A DNA stretch of 64,000 bases from CAYXDO01 sp964463485 (GCA_964463485.1 CAYXDO010000027.1:23845-87844); one strand, 5' to 3'; counted from the stretch's first letter, positions 42,371-51,672 are shown. Numbers and translations: made by a program. Notes: a model not told the origin generated them from the sequence alone.

Positions 42371-42751
42371 CTAACGCACGGGCGTAATGACCAGTGCTCT
42401 GCCGCTGGCGTCTGCGATTCTCAGGATGTCATCGGGGTCGGAGGTGAGAATTTCGTCTCCCGTGGCAGCGATCTCGACGATCGACGCGTCGACGACATCG
42501 GTGCATCCCGAGAGACGGAGCAATCGACCGACTTCCCTTGCCCTCCGTTGCGTGAGCTCGACTTCTTCGACGCCCCGAAGCAGCTTCGCCGTGTGGGCTT
42601 GTCGCGCTCCGTCGCGCCACACCTGTGCGACGACCGGCGTCGTTGTTTTGACGGAGTCACCCGAGCTCGCAGCATTCATGAGAAACGCCCGAACGATTCG
42701 ATTCCCCCGTTCGTACGCGATCAGAGCGCCCGCATCCAGGATCAAGCTCAT
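42371..42751 (-). CDS. PIN-domain protein (VapC-like toxin)
   Basis: 126 residues from the ATG at 42751. PIN-fold acidic residues are visible: LILDAGALIAYERGN (Asp ~5), TPVVAQVWRDG, GCTDVVDASIVEIA (two Asp ~88-91) and ILTSDPDDILRI. VapC-type toxins are Mg-dependent RNases that cut tRNA or rRNA. The ATG overlaps the stop of the antitoxin gene (ATGA), the usual order antitoxin-toxin. The open frame upstream of this ATG is antisense to nothing conserved and is ignored. Confidence 0.85.
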   Translation of the reverse strand: MSLILDAGALIAYERGNRIVRAFLMNAASSGDSVKTTTPVVAQVWRDGARQAHTAKLLRGVEEVELTQRRAREVGRLLRLSGCTDVVDASIVEIAATGDEILTSDPDDILRIADASGRALVITPVR

Positions 42752-43011
42752 CGCTTCCTCCGCCGACTGACCTGTGATTCCTTTCGTGTCTTCTCGACGA
42801 GCTCCTGAACTTGATCCGGCGAGATTTTTCCTCGTGCGGCGGTGTCCTCCGCAAGGGTCTCGAGGAGAAGCCGCTGTCGTGCGCGGGATCGAGCAGCTTC
42901 TGAGAGCCAAGTCGAAACGCTGAGTCCTTCATCCTCGGCGGCTCGACGGACGACCTCTACGAGCGACGACTCCATCGAAATCGAGAGTTTCTGCGCGACC
43001 ATCGCGCTCAT
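42748..43011 (-). CDS. Ribbon-helix-helix-like antitoxin
   Basis: 87 residues. QKLSISMESSLVEVVRRAAE and then SVSTWLSEAARSRARQRLL look like a ribbon-helix-helix DNA-binding domain; the basic tail (EKTRKESQVSRRRKR) would contact the toxin or DNA. Paired by ATGA overlap with the PIN protein. Normally binds and inhibits the toxin and represses its own operon. Confidence 0.8.
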   Translation of the reverse strand: MSAMVAQKLSISMESSLVEVVRRAAEDEGLSVSTWLSEAARSRARQRLLLETLAEDTAARGKISPDQVQELVEKTRKESQVSRRRKR

Positions 43012-43086
43012 GCTACCGCCATGCTACTCGAGTAGCAACGGATCGGAACCTCAGGGGTCCGACGGTGTCCGACGGTTCCACCGACC

Positions 43087-43451
43087 GTGGGGCTCGGCCA
43101 GGGGCACGCGTGCGCCATCGCTGGTGAGTTGCAGGAAGTGTATTGTTGGGGAGACAACAACGACGGGGAGCTCGGCATCGGTGTGCTCGGTAGACGGCCG
43201 ACCCCGGGTGCGACTGGGCTCACCGGCGCCGCTGAGCTCGGCCTAGGCGCCGATCACACGTGCGTCCGTCGCGCGGATGGGAGAGTCCACTAGACCCACC
43301 CCACGCCATCGCCGTCGCCGCAGGTGAGGTCCACACGTGCGTCGTCCATCGCTCCGGCCGAGTCTCATGCTTCGGGCGCGACTCCATGGGTCAGCTCGGG
43401 CTTGGGACCGCGATCGTGGTCGAGGACCCACAGACCGTCCTCGGACTCTGA
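43087..43451 (+). pseudogene. Broken RCC1-repeat protein fragment
   Basis: Frame 1 reads GLGQGHACAIAGELQEVYCW, GDNNDGELGIGV and LGADHTCVRRADGRVH before a stop at 43291-43293; another frame then reads AVAAGEVHTCVVHRSGRVSC, FGRDSMGQLGLG and a stop at about 43449. These are consecutive RCC1-type blades (C-W-G-x-N-x-x-G-x-L-G), so a frameshift splits a remnant of about 2.5 repeats; the N-terminal signal peptide and most blades are missing. RCC1-type surface proteins are common in Myxococcota. Confidence 0.75.
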
Positions 43452-43596
43452 TCCGTCGAACTCATGCGAAGCTACTCATGATCCGATTCTCGCTGGTCTC
43501 TATCGCCGGCAGCTCGCTGAAAAAGTCGACTTCTCGGAACGCTGCGCTGTGCTCGATCGTCATGGATCAGCAAATTCAAGGGCGTACCGGGTGAAT

Positions 43597-43637
<41 letters not shown>

Positions 43638-43670
43638 TGAGTTTCGGAGCCTTTTTCAGCGACCTGATGG

Positions 43671-44273
43671 TCAGGGAGCCAGGACTGCCTCGAGGTAGAG
43701 CCCCGCGCTTCCTGTGGAAGTGAGTTGGCCTCTGAACCGCCGTGCAACTCCCGTGAGCGGGCGGCAGACCAAGTCGCAGTCTGTGCCTTGGCAGCCGACC
43801 TCCATGGCGCAGGGACCTGGGAGCAGGCGTAGGCCTGGCACGACATCCACGGAGGCGCGACACGTGGCTTGGCAAGCAGCGGCCGACGACGAGCAGACGA
43901 GGTCGACCGAGATGGTGGCGGTGCCCACCACGTCAACGACGTGACCCGAGAGCTCGGGGGCTCGGGCCAGCGCCTCCAGAGCCGTCAGGGTGAGCTCAGG
44001 CGGCCTTCCACAGGTCGGTCCGGCGTCGAAGGTGCCTACGTCGAGATCGTCGAGCTGCTCGCGGTCTGGGTGCTCGAGACCATCTGCGTCGAGCTCGCCT
44101 CCATCCGGCCCGTCGGCTTGCGAGTCTCCCGCGTCGGACGCGTCGGACGCGTCGATCGGTCGTGCGTCGCCGACCACCACGTTGCCATCGAGTCGATCGA
44201 GCGGGGACGGGTCGTCTGGGCAGCCTGTGCTCAAGAGGAGCGCCACGAGCGCAGGGGCTAGCAGAGTCCTCAT
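43671..44273 (-). CDS. Lipoprotein with Asp/Ala-rich linker, unknown function
   Basis: 200 residues from the ATG at 44273: signal peptide MRTLLAPALVALLLSTGC with a lipobox Cys at ~18. Residues ~20-85 are an acidic linker (DASDASDAGDSQADGPDGGE). The C-terminal ~115 residues hold about eight Cys (CSSSAAACQATCRASV, GPCAMEVGCQGTDCDLVC) that could form disulfides, and a GRPPELTLTALEAL start. Looks like one of the many surface lipoproteins of myxobacteria; no function assigned. Confidence 0.7.
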   Translation of the reverse strand: MRTLLAPALVALLLSTGCPDDPSPLDRLDGNVVVGDARPIDASDASDAGDSQADGPDGGELDADGLEHPDREQLDDLDVGTFDAGPTCGRPPELTLTALEALARAPELSGHVVDVVGTATISVDLVCSSSAAACQATCRASVDVVPGLRLLPGPCAMEVGCQGTDCDLVCRPLTGVARRFRGQLTSTGSAGLYLEAVLAP

Positions 44274-44327
44274 CGAGTCCGAAGACGGTAATCCAAAAAT
44301 GGCAATTCGCGATGGGAGACGTGCGAG

Positions 44328-44374
44328 GGGTTGAGAGGTGGAGAAGGCAGCGGGTTGAGAGGTGGAGAAGGCAG
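44328..44374. repeat. Two copies of a 23-bp direct repeat
   Basis: gggttgagaggtggagaagg plus three further bases at 44328-44350, repeated exactly at 44352-44374 with 1 bp between. Lies in the 139-bp space between the lipoprotein start and the FadL-like gene end. Confidence 0.9.
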
Positions 44375-44412
44375 CCGCAGGCAAGATGCCCCGGAGATGG
44401 TCTCAGGGCAAC

Positions 44413-45744
44413 CTATTCGAAGGTCGCGCCGGCGGTGACGGCCAGGATGTGCACCATTCCGGAGGCGTATTTTCCGTCGACGAAGTTCACCGAGTCGTTG
44501 GCTTCCCGCTCGCCGAGCAGGAGCGCCATGTAGGACAGGTCGACGTTGGCCGGCCCGAACTTGGCGCCTGCACCGAGCGTCCCGATCAGTCGGTTGTTGT
44601 CAGGCAGCGTCGGGTCGATCGTCGTGTCCGGCACCGGGGTCACGTCGTAGGCGAGCCCGATGCGCGCGGCGTAGTTCTCGAGGAATCGGTATTCTCCGCC
44701 GAGCCGCAAGGTCGGAACGGCGGTCCAATCGCGGGGCGCGCCGCTCGACTTCTGAGGAAGGCCCTTCAGGAAGTCGATGCGAAGCTCGTCGTAGGACTGC
44801 CAGAGCGTCAGGGTCGCGCCGAGCTCGACCGTGAAGTCCTTGTCGTCCCAGGCCGCTCCGAACGAAAACGCGTGCGGGAGCGTGAGCTCCGCCTCGACGT
44901 CGCCGTCCGGGAACTTCGTCTGCACCGTGAGCGGAACCGTCTCGGGAAGCTCGAAGTCTGCCGTTCCGGTGAAGCCGAGGCCCACGCCGGAGCGGAAGGT
45001 CAGTCCGAACTTCAGCTTCTGGTCGAGCAGAGCGACCTGGACGCCGGCGTTGGCGCCGACGCCGAAGGCCGATCCGGCCAGCTCCACCGTGCCTTCCTGG
45101 CCGTCGTACATGGCCGCGGGGAAGAGCACCTCGAGGTTGTCGCTCGCGCCAAGGGTTCGCTTCAAATACACGGTGGCCGGGACGAGCGACACGCTGACCG
45201 CTACCTGCACCGCGTCGGACAGCTTGAGAGCGATCGCCGGAGTGAAGAAGAAGGTCCGAAGCTCGAGCTCGTGGAGCACCGTGCGCCCCACGAAATCCGG
45301 GATGTTGTTGGGATCGTTGTCGTTGTCCCACGTGATGCCGAGCCCGTAGGGCGCGTAGAAGCCAAAACCGACGAACGCCTTGTCCGAGAGCGCTCTGGCC
45401 AGATATGCGTTCGGAACGGGACGAAAGGACTGGTTGATCGACTGCTCGACCGAGTCTCCGGCGCCCTCTGGCCGCGTGGAAGGCAGGCCGGCGCCCACGT
45501 AGGTGCCGGCCGGCCGGATCAACGTGATGCCAGCTTGGATGTTCGTCCCTTTGATGTTGGCCAACCCTGCTGGGTTGTAGAACACCGCGGAAGCGTCATC
45601 GATCGTCGCGAACACCGCGCCGCCGCGCGCGGTGGCGGCGGCGTTGTGCTCGTTGATTTGGAAGCCAGCGCCGAGCGCCGTTCCTGGAACAAGGGCGGCC
45701 AGCGCACCCGCGCCGAGCCTCGTGAGGGTCTTCTTCAATTTCAT
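44413..45744 (-). CDS. FadL/OmpP1-family outer-membrane transporter
   Basis: 443 residues. A signal peptide (LTRLGAGALAALVPGTALGA) precedes GFQINEHNAAATARGGAVFA and DDASAVFYNPAGLANIKGTN, the N-terminal hatch signature of FadL, then alternating beta-strands and a C-terminal strand ending in Phe-Glu. These are 14-strand barrels that admit long-chain fatty acids and other hydrophobic molecules across the outer membrane. The gene is 13 bp after the large lipase-like lipoprotein gene, which should supply its fatty acid substrate. Confidence 0.92.
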   Translation of the reverse strand: MKLKKTLTRLGAGALAALVPGTALGAGFQINEHNAAATARGGAVFATIDDASAVFYNPAGLANIKGTNIQAGITLIRPAGTYVGAGLPSTRPEGAGDSVEQSINQSFRPVPNAYLARALSDKAFVGFGFYAPYGLGITWDNDNDPNNIPDFVGRTVLHELELRTFFFTPAIALKLSDAVQVAVSVSLVPATVYLKRTLGASDNLEVLFPAAMYDGQEGTVELAGSAFGVGANAGVQVALLDQKLKFGLTFRSGVGLGFTGTADFELPETVPLTVQTKFPDGDVEAELTLPHAFSFGAAWDDKDFTVELGATLTLWQSYDELRIDFLKGLPQKSSGAPRDWTAVPTLRLGGEYRFLENYAARIGLAYDVTPVPDTTIDPTLPDNNRLIGTLGAGAKFGPANVDLSYMALLLGEREANDSVNFVDGKYASGMVHILAVTAGATFE

Positions 45745-45757
45745 GACGTCCCTCCGC

Positions 45758-48700
45758 TCAGAGTGAGCTGCAGTCCAACACGTTCGGGATGGCGAGGTCG
45801 CCCTTCACCCGTGGCCCGATCGAGCCGTCCACGAGGAAGTCGGCAGCCTGCTCCTGCGCGCCGAGGCTGTGGCAGAGCCCAAACTCGAGATCGAGCAGAG
45901 ACCCACCACAAGACGGATCGAGCAAGAAGCCGTGGCAGTCGGTCGCCGTGGTTCCCGTGAAGTCGTAGGTCTGGAAGTGCGAGGTCCGGCTGTTGTCGGT
46001 CGGATCGAACCCGTAAGCTCGGCCGAGCGCCAACGTCGTGAAGTTCGCCACCACTCCGTCAGGCTTCGTCATCTGGACCAGCACCTTGTCCGCACCAAGC
46101 GCAGGATTCGCGCCTCGATCGAGGACGGCGACGCTGTTCGCCAGCGGATCGCCCGGATCGAGCACCCACTGGGCGCTCAGCATGAATTGCCGGAACCCAG
46201 GCGTGTCTTGGCAGCCCGCGCCGAGATTCGCGGCGTCCTTGGGAATGCAGATCCCCGCGGCCACGAGCGGCGTGTAGAAGAGCGGCACCGAGTATCGAGA
46301 CGGGAGCGCGAAGCCCATGCGAGCCAGCGATCCGCCGCCGACGTTCACCACCACGCCCGAAAGCTCGGGCGCGTAGGCGGCCAGGTTGCCGCCAGCGATG
46401 CCGCCGAGCGACTGACCCGTGTAGCCGATCTTGTCACCCAGGAACTCGAGCACACCGCCAGCCGCGGCTTCCGCCTTGATCGTGTTGATCAGCGTGAGCT
46501 GGTCGATCGTGAACTGCCGGAAGTTGTCGCGAGACGCGAACAAGTTCAGCGACAGGAAGCCCGACCCCGACGGGTCGCGCTGACCATCACAGCCACCCGT
46601 GCAACCCTGCGGGTTCGCAGGATCGTACGTGGGCGGGCAGGCGACGGCTTCTGGATCGATCTCCGGGCACGGAACCAAGTTCCCGCCAACGATCTTGAGA
46701 AGGTCGCCCGTCCGAGCGCCGTGATCCGGAGCGTCGATGGCCACCGTGGCCATGCCCCGCGACGCGAAGCTATTGGCCACGACCAACATCTGCTCTTTGT
46801 ACTGACCCAGGCCGTGCTGGAAGATCGCGACCGGAACGTTGCCGTCGGTCGTCGTCGCCGTTCCCGCAGGGAGCGCGACCATCACAGGGATCACTTCGAA
46901 CTTGGGGCTCTGGAAACGAGCAGGATCGAAGGCTCCGATCGGCATCGCGGGGTTCTGGTTCGCAAAGTTGCCCCGACGCAGCCGATAGCTGGTCATGCCG
47001 TAGACTCGGACTTGTCCGATCCGGCCGGCGAGGAGGTTCATGGCGGCCCCACACAGCGGGTGCGCGGTCGCGTTGGCGAGCGTGCAGCTGGCTGGAGTGA
47101 TGCCCGTGAACGCACCCGACTGGCACAGCGGCAAGCAGAAGCGGGTTGGGATTCCGATGAGGTTGGCGATGTTCGACAGGCCCGTGATCACCGTGCCGGT
47201 GTCGAAGAACCGAGGCGGAGCCATGCCGGTCTGCTCGCGAGCCGCCCGGAGCTGATCCCAGAGCGGGATCGCTTGCCGAGCGATGTCGGTCGCGCCGGTC
47301 ACGCTCTGCGTCTTGTAGTTCCAGGCCATGATCACGTTGGCGCGCATGATGCCTTGAGCTTCCAAAGCCTTGAAAGCCTCGACCCAACGCATGTGCTGGA
47401 GGCGTCCCTCGATCAGGTTGCCGGTGCCGAGGAGCTCCTCTTCAGTCGCGAGCGCACCCTTGGTGGGCACGGTGGAGCACTGGAGGACGGACGCGACCGG
47501 AATCGTTTGTCCACCAAGGGTCACCATGGCGGCGGTGTTGAACGCTCCGGCCTCGACGAACGCATCGTCCGACTTCAACAGCGAGTAGGTCGTGGGCGCA
47601 GTGACAGGACGCATGTCAGCGTCGAGGACGCCGGCGAGGATCGCCACCACAAAGTTGGTGTTCTGTTTCAGCGGGCGCGACGGGATCATCACGATCGACG
47701 CCGGCGCCGTGGCGCTCTTCGAAGACGTCACCACGATGAGTGGCACCGGAGACCCGATCGCCATCCCGTTCGAATCGACCTCGTACATGACCACTTTGTC
47801 CTCGAGGGACGCCGCGTTGATGTCGCGTGTCGCGGTGACGGACATGCCGGCGGTGTTCGAGAAGCCATTGAGCGTGTTGAGCCCGGTCTTGAGAGCCACC
47901 GACGACGCTGAGTCGCAGCCGGGCGGATCGTTGGTGCCGGTGCAGGGATTGATCGGGAGCGTGACTTTGAGGTCGGCTCCGCCGCTCGCGGAGACGGTCG
48001 GCGTCGTGAGGAGCTGTACGTTCGGGAACGGGACCTTGCTCGCGAGCGGATCGAACTCGATCTGCGTGAGCACGTCCTCGGTGTTCCAGAAGGTGCCGAA
48101 GACGAGGTTCTCACGCTTGACTACGCCAGCGTCGACCATGGGCTGAATGAACGCGTTGAAATAACCGAACAGGCCTGCGAGATCGCGGCCTTTTGCGGTG
48201 ACTGCAGCGGCGAACTCGGCCTTCTCGGTGTCGCTGAGGTCCGCGATCGTCTTGTCCGGGTAGAGCGCGTCCAAGACGGCGCTCTGAACGTTGCTGCGCA
48301 ACAGCGCGCTCGGGATATCGCCCTCGTCGGTCACGGGGCGTTCGCTGGCCGGGACGTTCATGAGCGAGAACAGCGCGGACGGGGCGATCACCGATCCATC
48401 GGCCGCTTTCAGCCCTGCGTCAGCCGAGCTCTCGACGAGCACGACATACTTGCTCTTCGGATCGAGGGGCTTGGCGGTGTCCGTTGCCATGTCCCAGGGC
48501 CGAACGATCAGGTTGATGCCAGCAGGCACTTGGGCGTCGGTGTAGCGGCGTTCCGGGTTGCTGCCGTTCTTGCCTTCCTTGCAGGAAGGGTTCGGAGCGG
48601 GTCGGTCCACGCGCTCGACCTTGAAAGCCACGGGCTCTGGAGCTGCGCCGAGCTTCAAGAACTTGATGCCGGCGGCCGCCGTGTCCACGTCGACCTCTCC

Positions 48701-49021
48701 TGAAAAGTACAGGGTGACCGGCGTGGTGACGCCCCAGCCTGACGCGAAGGCCGCGCATTGCTTGGTCGATGGGAGCTCACACTCCGCGGGCGTGACCTTC
48801 AAGCCCCCTTCGGGCTTCTCGGCCAGCGCTGTTGGGTTGGGAATGAGCTGAAGAACGGGGATGGGGTTTGTCGGATCGAACTGAGCCTCGACGAAATCAC
48901 CGGGCTCGATGGGATCCTCGGTCGTGATTTCGCGCGCGCAGCTCGCGAGTCCTCCGGCCACAAGTGTTGCCGCAAGGTACCTCGAGCTCGCACGATCTCG
49001 CTTCGCGAAGGAACGGCGCAT
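45758..49021 (-). CDS. Large VolA-like lipase/lysophospholipase lipoprotein
   Basis: 1087 residues. Lipoprotein signal (LAATLVAGGLASC). Residues ~45-560 are beta-rich with Ig/Big-like features (PVTLYFSGEVDVDTAAAGIK; repeated PSRPLKQNTNFVVAILAG phrases). The C-terminal hydrolase domain has an oxyanion-hole-like VAIFQHGLGQYKEQM (~733) followed by VAIDAPDHGART, and a nucleophile elbow GYTGQSLGGIAGG (~865). This matches the bacterial N-terminal-lipase plus alpha/beta-hydrolase plan of Vibrio VolA, a surface lysophospholipase encoded beside fadL. Predicted to release fatty acids from (lyso)phospholipids for the adjacent FadL. A Ca- or metal-like Asp/Cys-rich stretch (CPPTYDPANPQGCTGGCDGQ) lies between the two hydrolase motifs. 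Confidence 0.75.
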   Translation of the reverse strand: MRRSFAKRDRASSRYLAATLVAGGLASCAREITTEDPIEPGDFVEAQFDPTNPIPVLQLIPNPTALAEKPEGGLKVTPAECELPSTKQCAAFASGWGVTTPVTLYFSGEVDVDTAAAGIKFLKLGAAPEPVAFKVERVDRPAPNPSCKEGKNGSNPERRYTDAQVPAGINLIVRPWDMATDTAKPLDPKSKYVVLVESSADAGLKAADGSVIAPSALFSLMNVPASERPVTDEGDIPSALLRSNVQSAVLDALYPDKTIADLSDTEKAEFAAAVTAKGRDLAGLFGYFNAFIQPMVDAGVVKRENLVFGTFWNTEDVLTQIEFDPLASKVPFPNVQLLTTPTVSASGGADLKVTLPINPCTGTNDPPGCDSASSVALKTGLNTLNGFSNTAGMSVTATRDINAASLEDKVVMYEVDSNGMAIGSPVPLIVVTSSKSATAPASIVMIPSRPLKQNTNFVVAILAGVLDADMRPVTAPTTYSLLKSDDAFVEAGAFNTAAMVTLGGQTIPVASVLQCSTVPTKGALATEEELLGTGNLIEGRLQHMRWVEAFKALEAQGIMRANVIMAWNYKTQSVTGATDIARQAIPLWDQLRAAREQTGMAPPRFFDTGTVITGLSNIANLIGIPTRFCLPLCQSGAFTGITPASCTLANATAHPLCGAAMNLLAGRIGQVRVYGMTSYRLRRGNFANQNPAMPIGAFDPARFQSPKFEVIPVMVALPAGTATTTDGNVPVAIFQHGLGQYKEQMLVVANSFASRGMATVAIDAPDHGARTGDLLKIVGGNLVPCPEIDPEAVACPPTYDPANPQGCTGGCDGQRDPSGSGFLSLNLFASRDNFRQFTIDQLTLINTIKAEAAAGGVLEFLGDKIGYTGQSLGGIAGGNLAAYAPELSGVVVNVGGGSLARMGFALPSRYSVPLFYTPLVAAGICIPKDAANLGAGCQDTPGFRQFMLSAQWVLDPGDPLANSVAVLDRGANPALGADKVLVQMTKPDGVVANFTTLALGRAYGFDPTDNSRTSHFQTYDFTGTTATDCHGFLLDPSCGGSLLDLEFGLCHSLGAQEQAADFLVDGSIGPRVKGDLAIPNVLDCSSL

Positions 49022-49198
49022 GCCTTAGACCTCCTGGGTGCCTGCACGACATGCGCAGGGCTCACCCGGGGGGCGGACTAGCACGAAGACTGACTTCTGC
49101 ACAGTTTTCTTTCAGACGCCCTGCCAAAACTTCCCGTCCGGTAACCCGCACGGATTCGATGCTTGCGAAGCTTCCCCCGCTTTTGCTTGGCTCTACCC

Positions 49199-50113
49199 GT
49201 GACGAGAGGTGAGCGCGCCCACGAGTTTTTTCTCCAGATGCAGGGGAGATTCACTGACGCGCTCGCGGCGATCGACGGGCGCGCTTCGTTCTCGACAGAG
49301 GAGTGGACCCGCCCAGAAGGCGGCGGCGGCCGATCCATGGTCCTCGCAAACGGCGCGCACATCGAGAAAGGCGCCGTCCACGTCTCTCGTGTGCACGGGA
49401 CGATGTCGGAAGCGTTCTCCAAGGAGCTCCCAGGGGAAGGGCGCGGTTTTTTCGCGACGGGCGTCAGCCTGATCATTCACCCACGCAACCCTCACGCGCC
49501 GACGGTGCACGCGAACTATCGCTATCTGGAGAAAGGTGAGGGCGCCGATCGCAACGCGTGGTTCGGCGGCGGCGCGGACCTCACTCCCTACGTGCTGTAC
49601 GACGAGGACGCGATCCACTTCCACACGACTCTTCGAGATGCCTGCGCGAAGCATCCCCTCGTCGATTACCGAGAGCTGAAGAAGGCCTGCGACGCGTATT
49701 TCCGCCTCCCGCACCGCAACGAGGCGCGAGGGATCGGCGGGATCTTCTTCGATTACTACGGATCGAACGATTCAGCGAAGGGCACGCGCCTCGAGCTCGA
49801 CGCCGTCGAGGCCTTCGTGAAAGACGTCGCGCCTGCTTTTCTCGACGCGTACGGCCCCATCCTCGATCGCCGAAAGCAGACCCCGTTCAGCGACGCAGAG
49901 AAGGTGTGGCAGCTCCATCGCCGCGGGCGCTACGTCGAGTTCAATCTGGTCTATGATCGCGGCACTATCTTCGGGCTCAAGACCGGCGGCCGCATCGAAT
50001 CGATCCTCGCGAGCTTACCGCCGGAAGTGCGGTTCACGTACGGACACGGCCCGACCACGCCGGAGGAACATCGGCTCGTCGAGGTATTGGTCACACCGAG
50101 AGACTGGATCTGA
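49199..50113 (+). CDS. hemF: Aerobic coproporphyrinogen III oxidase
   Basis: 304 residues if started at the GTG 49199, which aligns with the start of E. coli HemF; TTG 49163 is a longer option. Characteristic segments: REGGGG-like RPEGGGGRSMVLANG, VHVSRVHGTMSEAF, GVSLIIHPRNPHAPTVHANY, WFGGGADLTPYVLYDEDAIH, HRNEARGIGGIFFDYY and the C-terminal RRGRYVEFNLVYDRGT. Catalyses O2-dependent oxidative decarboxylation of coproporphyrinogen III in heme synthesis, so the organism is at least oxygen tolerant. The following phosphatase gene starts directly after its stop. Confidence 0.96.
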   Translation: MTRGERAHEFFLQMQGRFTDALAAIDGRASFSTEEWTRPEGGGGRSMVLANGAHIEKGAVHVSRVHGTMSEAFSKELPGEGRGFFATGVSLIIHPRNPHAPTVHANYRYLEKGEGADRNAWFGGGADLTPYVLYDEDAIHFHTTLRDACAKHPLVDYRELKKACDAYFRLPHRNEARGIGGIFFDYYGSNDSAKGTRLELDAVEAFVKDVAPAFLDAYGPILDRRKQTPFSDAEKVWQLHRRGRYVEFNLVYDRGTIFGLKTGGRIESILASLPPEVRFTYGHGPTTPEEHRLVEVLVTPRDWI

Positions 50114-50665
50114 TTGGACGAGGAGGTCTTCAGATCGGTCAACTCGATGGCGAGCTCCTCGATCATCGCGTTGATCGGGCTCGCGCTGTCCTCGCGTTGG
50201 ATCTTGCTCGTCGTCGGCGCGCCCATCGTCGGGTGGATGCTGAAGAAGAAGCGGATCGTGGCGCTGGTTGCCATCGTCCTTGGGACCGCGAGCTCGGAGG
50301 CGATGAGCTCCCATGTCATCAAACCTCTGGTCGATCGAGAGCGTCCCTGTCGGTCGCTCCAAAGCGTGACGGTGCCGGCGGGTTGCGGGCCTGGGCGGAG
50401 CTTCCCGTCGAGCCACGCGGCCTCGGGGTTCGGGCTGGCCACCGCGACCGCGATCTTCGTTCCGAAGTCGGCCGTCGTGCTCCTGCCCTTGGCGGCCATG
50501 GTCGCGGGCTCACGCGTGTTGTTGGGCGTTCATTTTCCGAGCGATGTGCTGGGCGGATCGCTCGTGGGTGCGATCATCGGGTTGGGTTTCGCAGCGATCG
50601 GGCGTCGAATCGAGGCCCGCAAGAAGCCTTCGAAACAAGACGAGCCCGCTTCCTTGGCGCTCTAA
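50114..50665 (+). CDS. PAP2-family membrane phosphatase
   Basis: 183 residues from a TTG abutting the hemF stop. Five or six hydrophobic helices and the three PAP2 motifs: KPLVDRERPC (KxxxxxxRP), FPSSHA (SGH-type) and SRVLLGVHFPSDVLGG (SRxxxxxHxxxD). Likely hydrolyses a lipid phosphate such as undecaprenyl diphosphate or phosphatidate at the inner membrane; a Cys-rich-looking loop CRSLQSVTVPAGCGPG between motifs 1 and 2 could form a disulfide on the periplasmic side. Its last 4 bp overlap the convergent DUF3108 gene. Confidence 0.9.
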   Translation: MDEEVFRSVNSMASSSIIALIGLALSSRWILLVVGAPIVGWMLKKKRIVALVAIVLGTASSEAMSSHVIKPLVDRERPCRSLQSVTVPAGCGPGRSFPSSHAASGFGLATATAIFVPKSAVVLLPLAAMVAGSRVLLGVHFPSDVLGGSLVGAIIGLGFAAIGRRIEARKKPSKQDEPASLAL

Positions 50666-51651
50666 AGCTTCCAATCGTCATCGGGGGTCGTGCCTTTCGT
50701 CGACCACCCGACGAGCTCCGCGCGTGCGGTGACTTTGTCGTTGGCAACGGTGAACGCGAGCGGCGCGCGATGGACATCGTTCGACAAGAAGAGGTCGATC
50801 TCGATCCAGGGCCGCTTGGTGTTGTCGAAGTCCGGGTGGGCCACGCGATCGAAGCGGAGCTTCACGTGAACGGCGTCCTTCTTCCCTGCGGGCGTGTCGA
50901 TGCGCTCGACGCCGAGGATGTTGCCTTCCATCCGCCAGAGCCTCCGATCGCCTACGACCTCTTGGCAGACCTTCGTGTTCGGAGGGAGCTCGATGGAGCG
51001 GGCGTAGTAGAGCAGGCCTAGCACGTCGAACAGAGCGCCGTCCCGTTGCCCGTAGTCGCGAGTTCCTTCGGCCTTGCCCGCTTGGAACTTGATCTTCGCG
51101 CTGCGTCGATCGGCGGAGAGGCTCACCTGCTCAGCCCGAGGCTCGCTGCCGTAGATCGACTCCGTGCGTATTCCGAGGGGCTCGAGGGACCGAGCGTCTA
51201 TGAGCGAGAGGTATCGCCCTTCGAACTTTTGGATGCTGGCCGTGAACATCGTGGTGCGGGCTCGACCAAACAGCGGAAGGACTTGTCGTCCGTCGGTCGC
51301 GCGCGGAGCGCCGACCTTGATGTCCATGCGTCCGACGAAGAGGCCGGCCGCATGAAAATCGAACGACATCTCCTCGCCCGGACCGAAAGCCATGGGTCCG
51401 TTGCGCTTCGGGAGCGCCAAGCCCTGACAGAGATCGGTGCGCGCGGCGATCGCGGGCTTCGTGGTCACGCGGGCCAGCGCCACGGTCGTACGCTTCGGAG
51501 CTCGCACGACCGGAGACGAGCCTGGGGGGCTGGCAGCGGTCGAAACCACAGCCAAAAGAACGGCCAGCGCACGTGGGAACCAGGTGATCGGGCCGGGTTC
51601 GGTGCGGTTCGCTGTTCGAAGATCGCTCACACTTCTAGAGACTCCATCCAA
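50662..51651 (-). CDS. DUF3108-like exported protein
   Basis: 329 residues; a signal-anchor-like segment (ITWFPRALAVLLAVVSTAAS) sits ~25-42 residues in, so an internal start is possible. The mature part shows the DUF3108 pattern: EEMSFDFHAAGLFVGRMDIK, RYLSLIDARSLEPLGIRTES, DVLGLLYYARSI and a C-terminal WIEIDLFLSNDVHRAPLAFT. Probably periplasmic or membrane-attached. DUF3108 proteins have no established biochemical role. Confidence 0.75.
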   Translation of the reverse strand: MDGVSRSVSDLRTANRTEPGPITWFPRALAVLLAVVSTAASPPGSSPVVRAPKRTTVALARVTTKPAIAARTDLCQGLALPKRNGPMAFGPGEEMSFDFHAAGLFVGRMDIKVGAPRATDGRQVLPLFGRARTTMFTASIQKFEGRYLSLIDARSLEPLGIRTESIYGSEPRAEQVSLSADRRSAKIKFQAGKAEGTRDYGQRDGALFDVLGLLYYARSIELPPNTKVCQEVVGDRRLWRMEGNILGVERIDTPAGKKDAVHVKLRFDRVAHPDFDNTKRPWIEIDLFLSNDVHRAPLAFTVANDKVTARAELVGWSTKGTTPDDDWKL

Positions 51652-51672
51652 CCCGAGTATATTTCACTTCGA

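Noticed and set aside
44362..45960. Long plus-strand open frame across the FadL-like gene
   Set aside because: Arg/Glu/Gly-rich translation without motifs, fully antisense to a convincing FadL protein.
45869..47911. 680-codon plus-strand frame inside the lipase-like gene
   Set aside because: Low-complexity RRExR-type translation typical of high-GC antisense frames.
51046..51672. Upstream extension of the trypsin-like protein frame
   Set aside because: This part is antisense to the DUF3108 gene; the GTG at 51673 gives a proper signal peptide.
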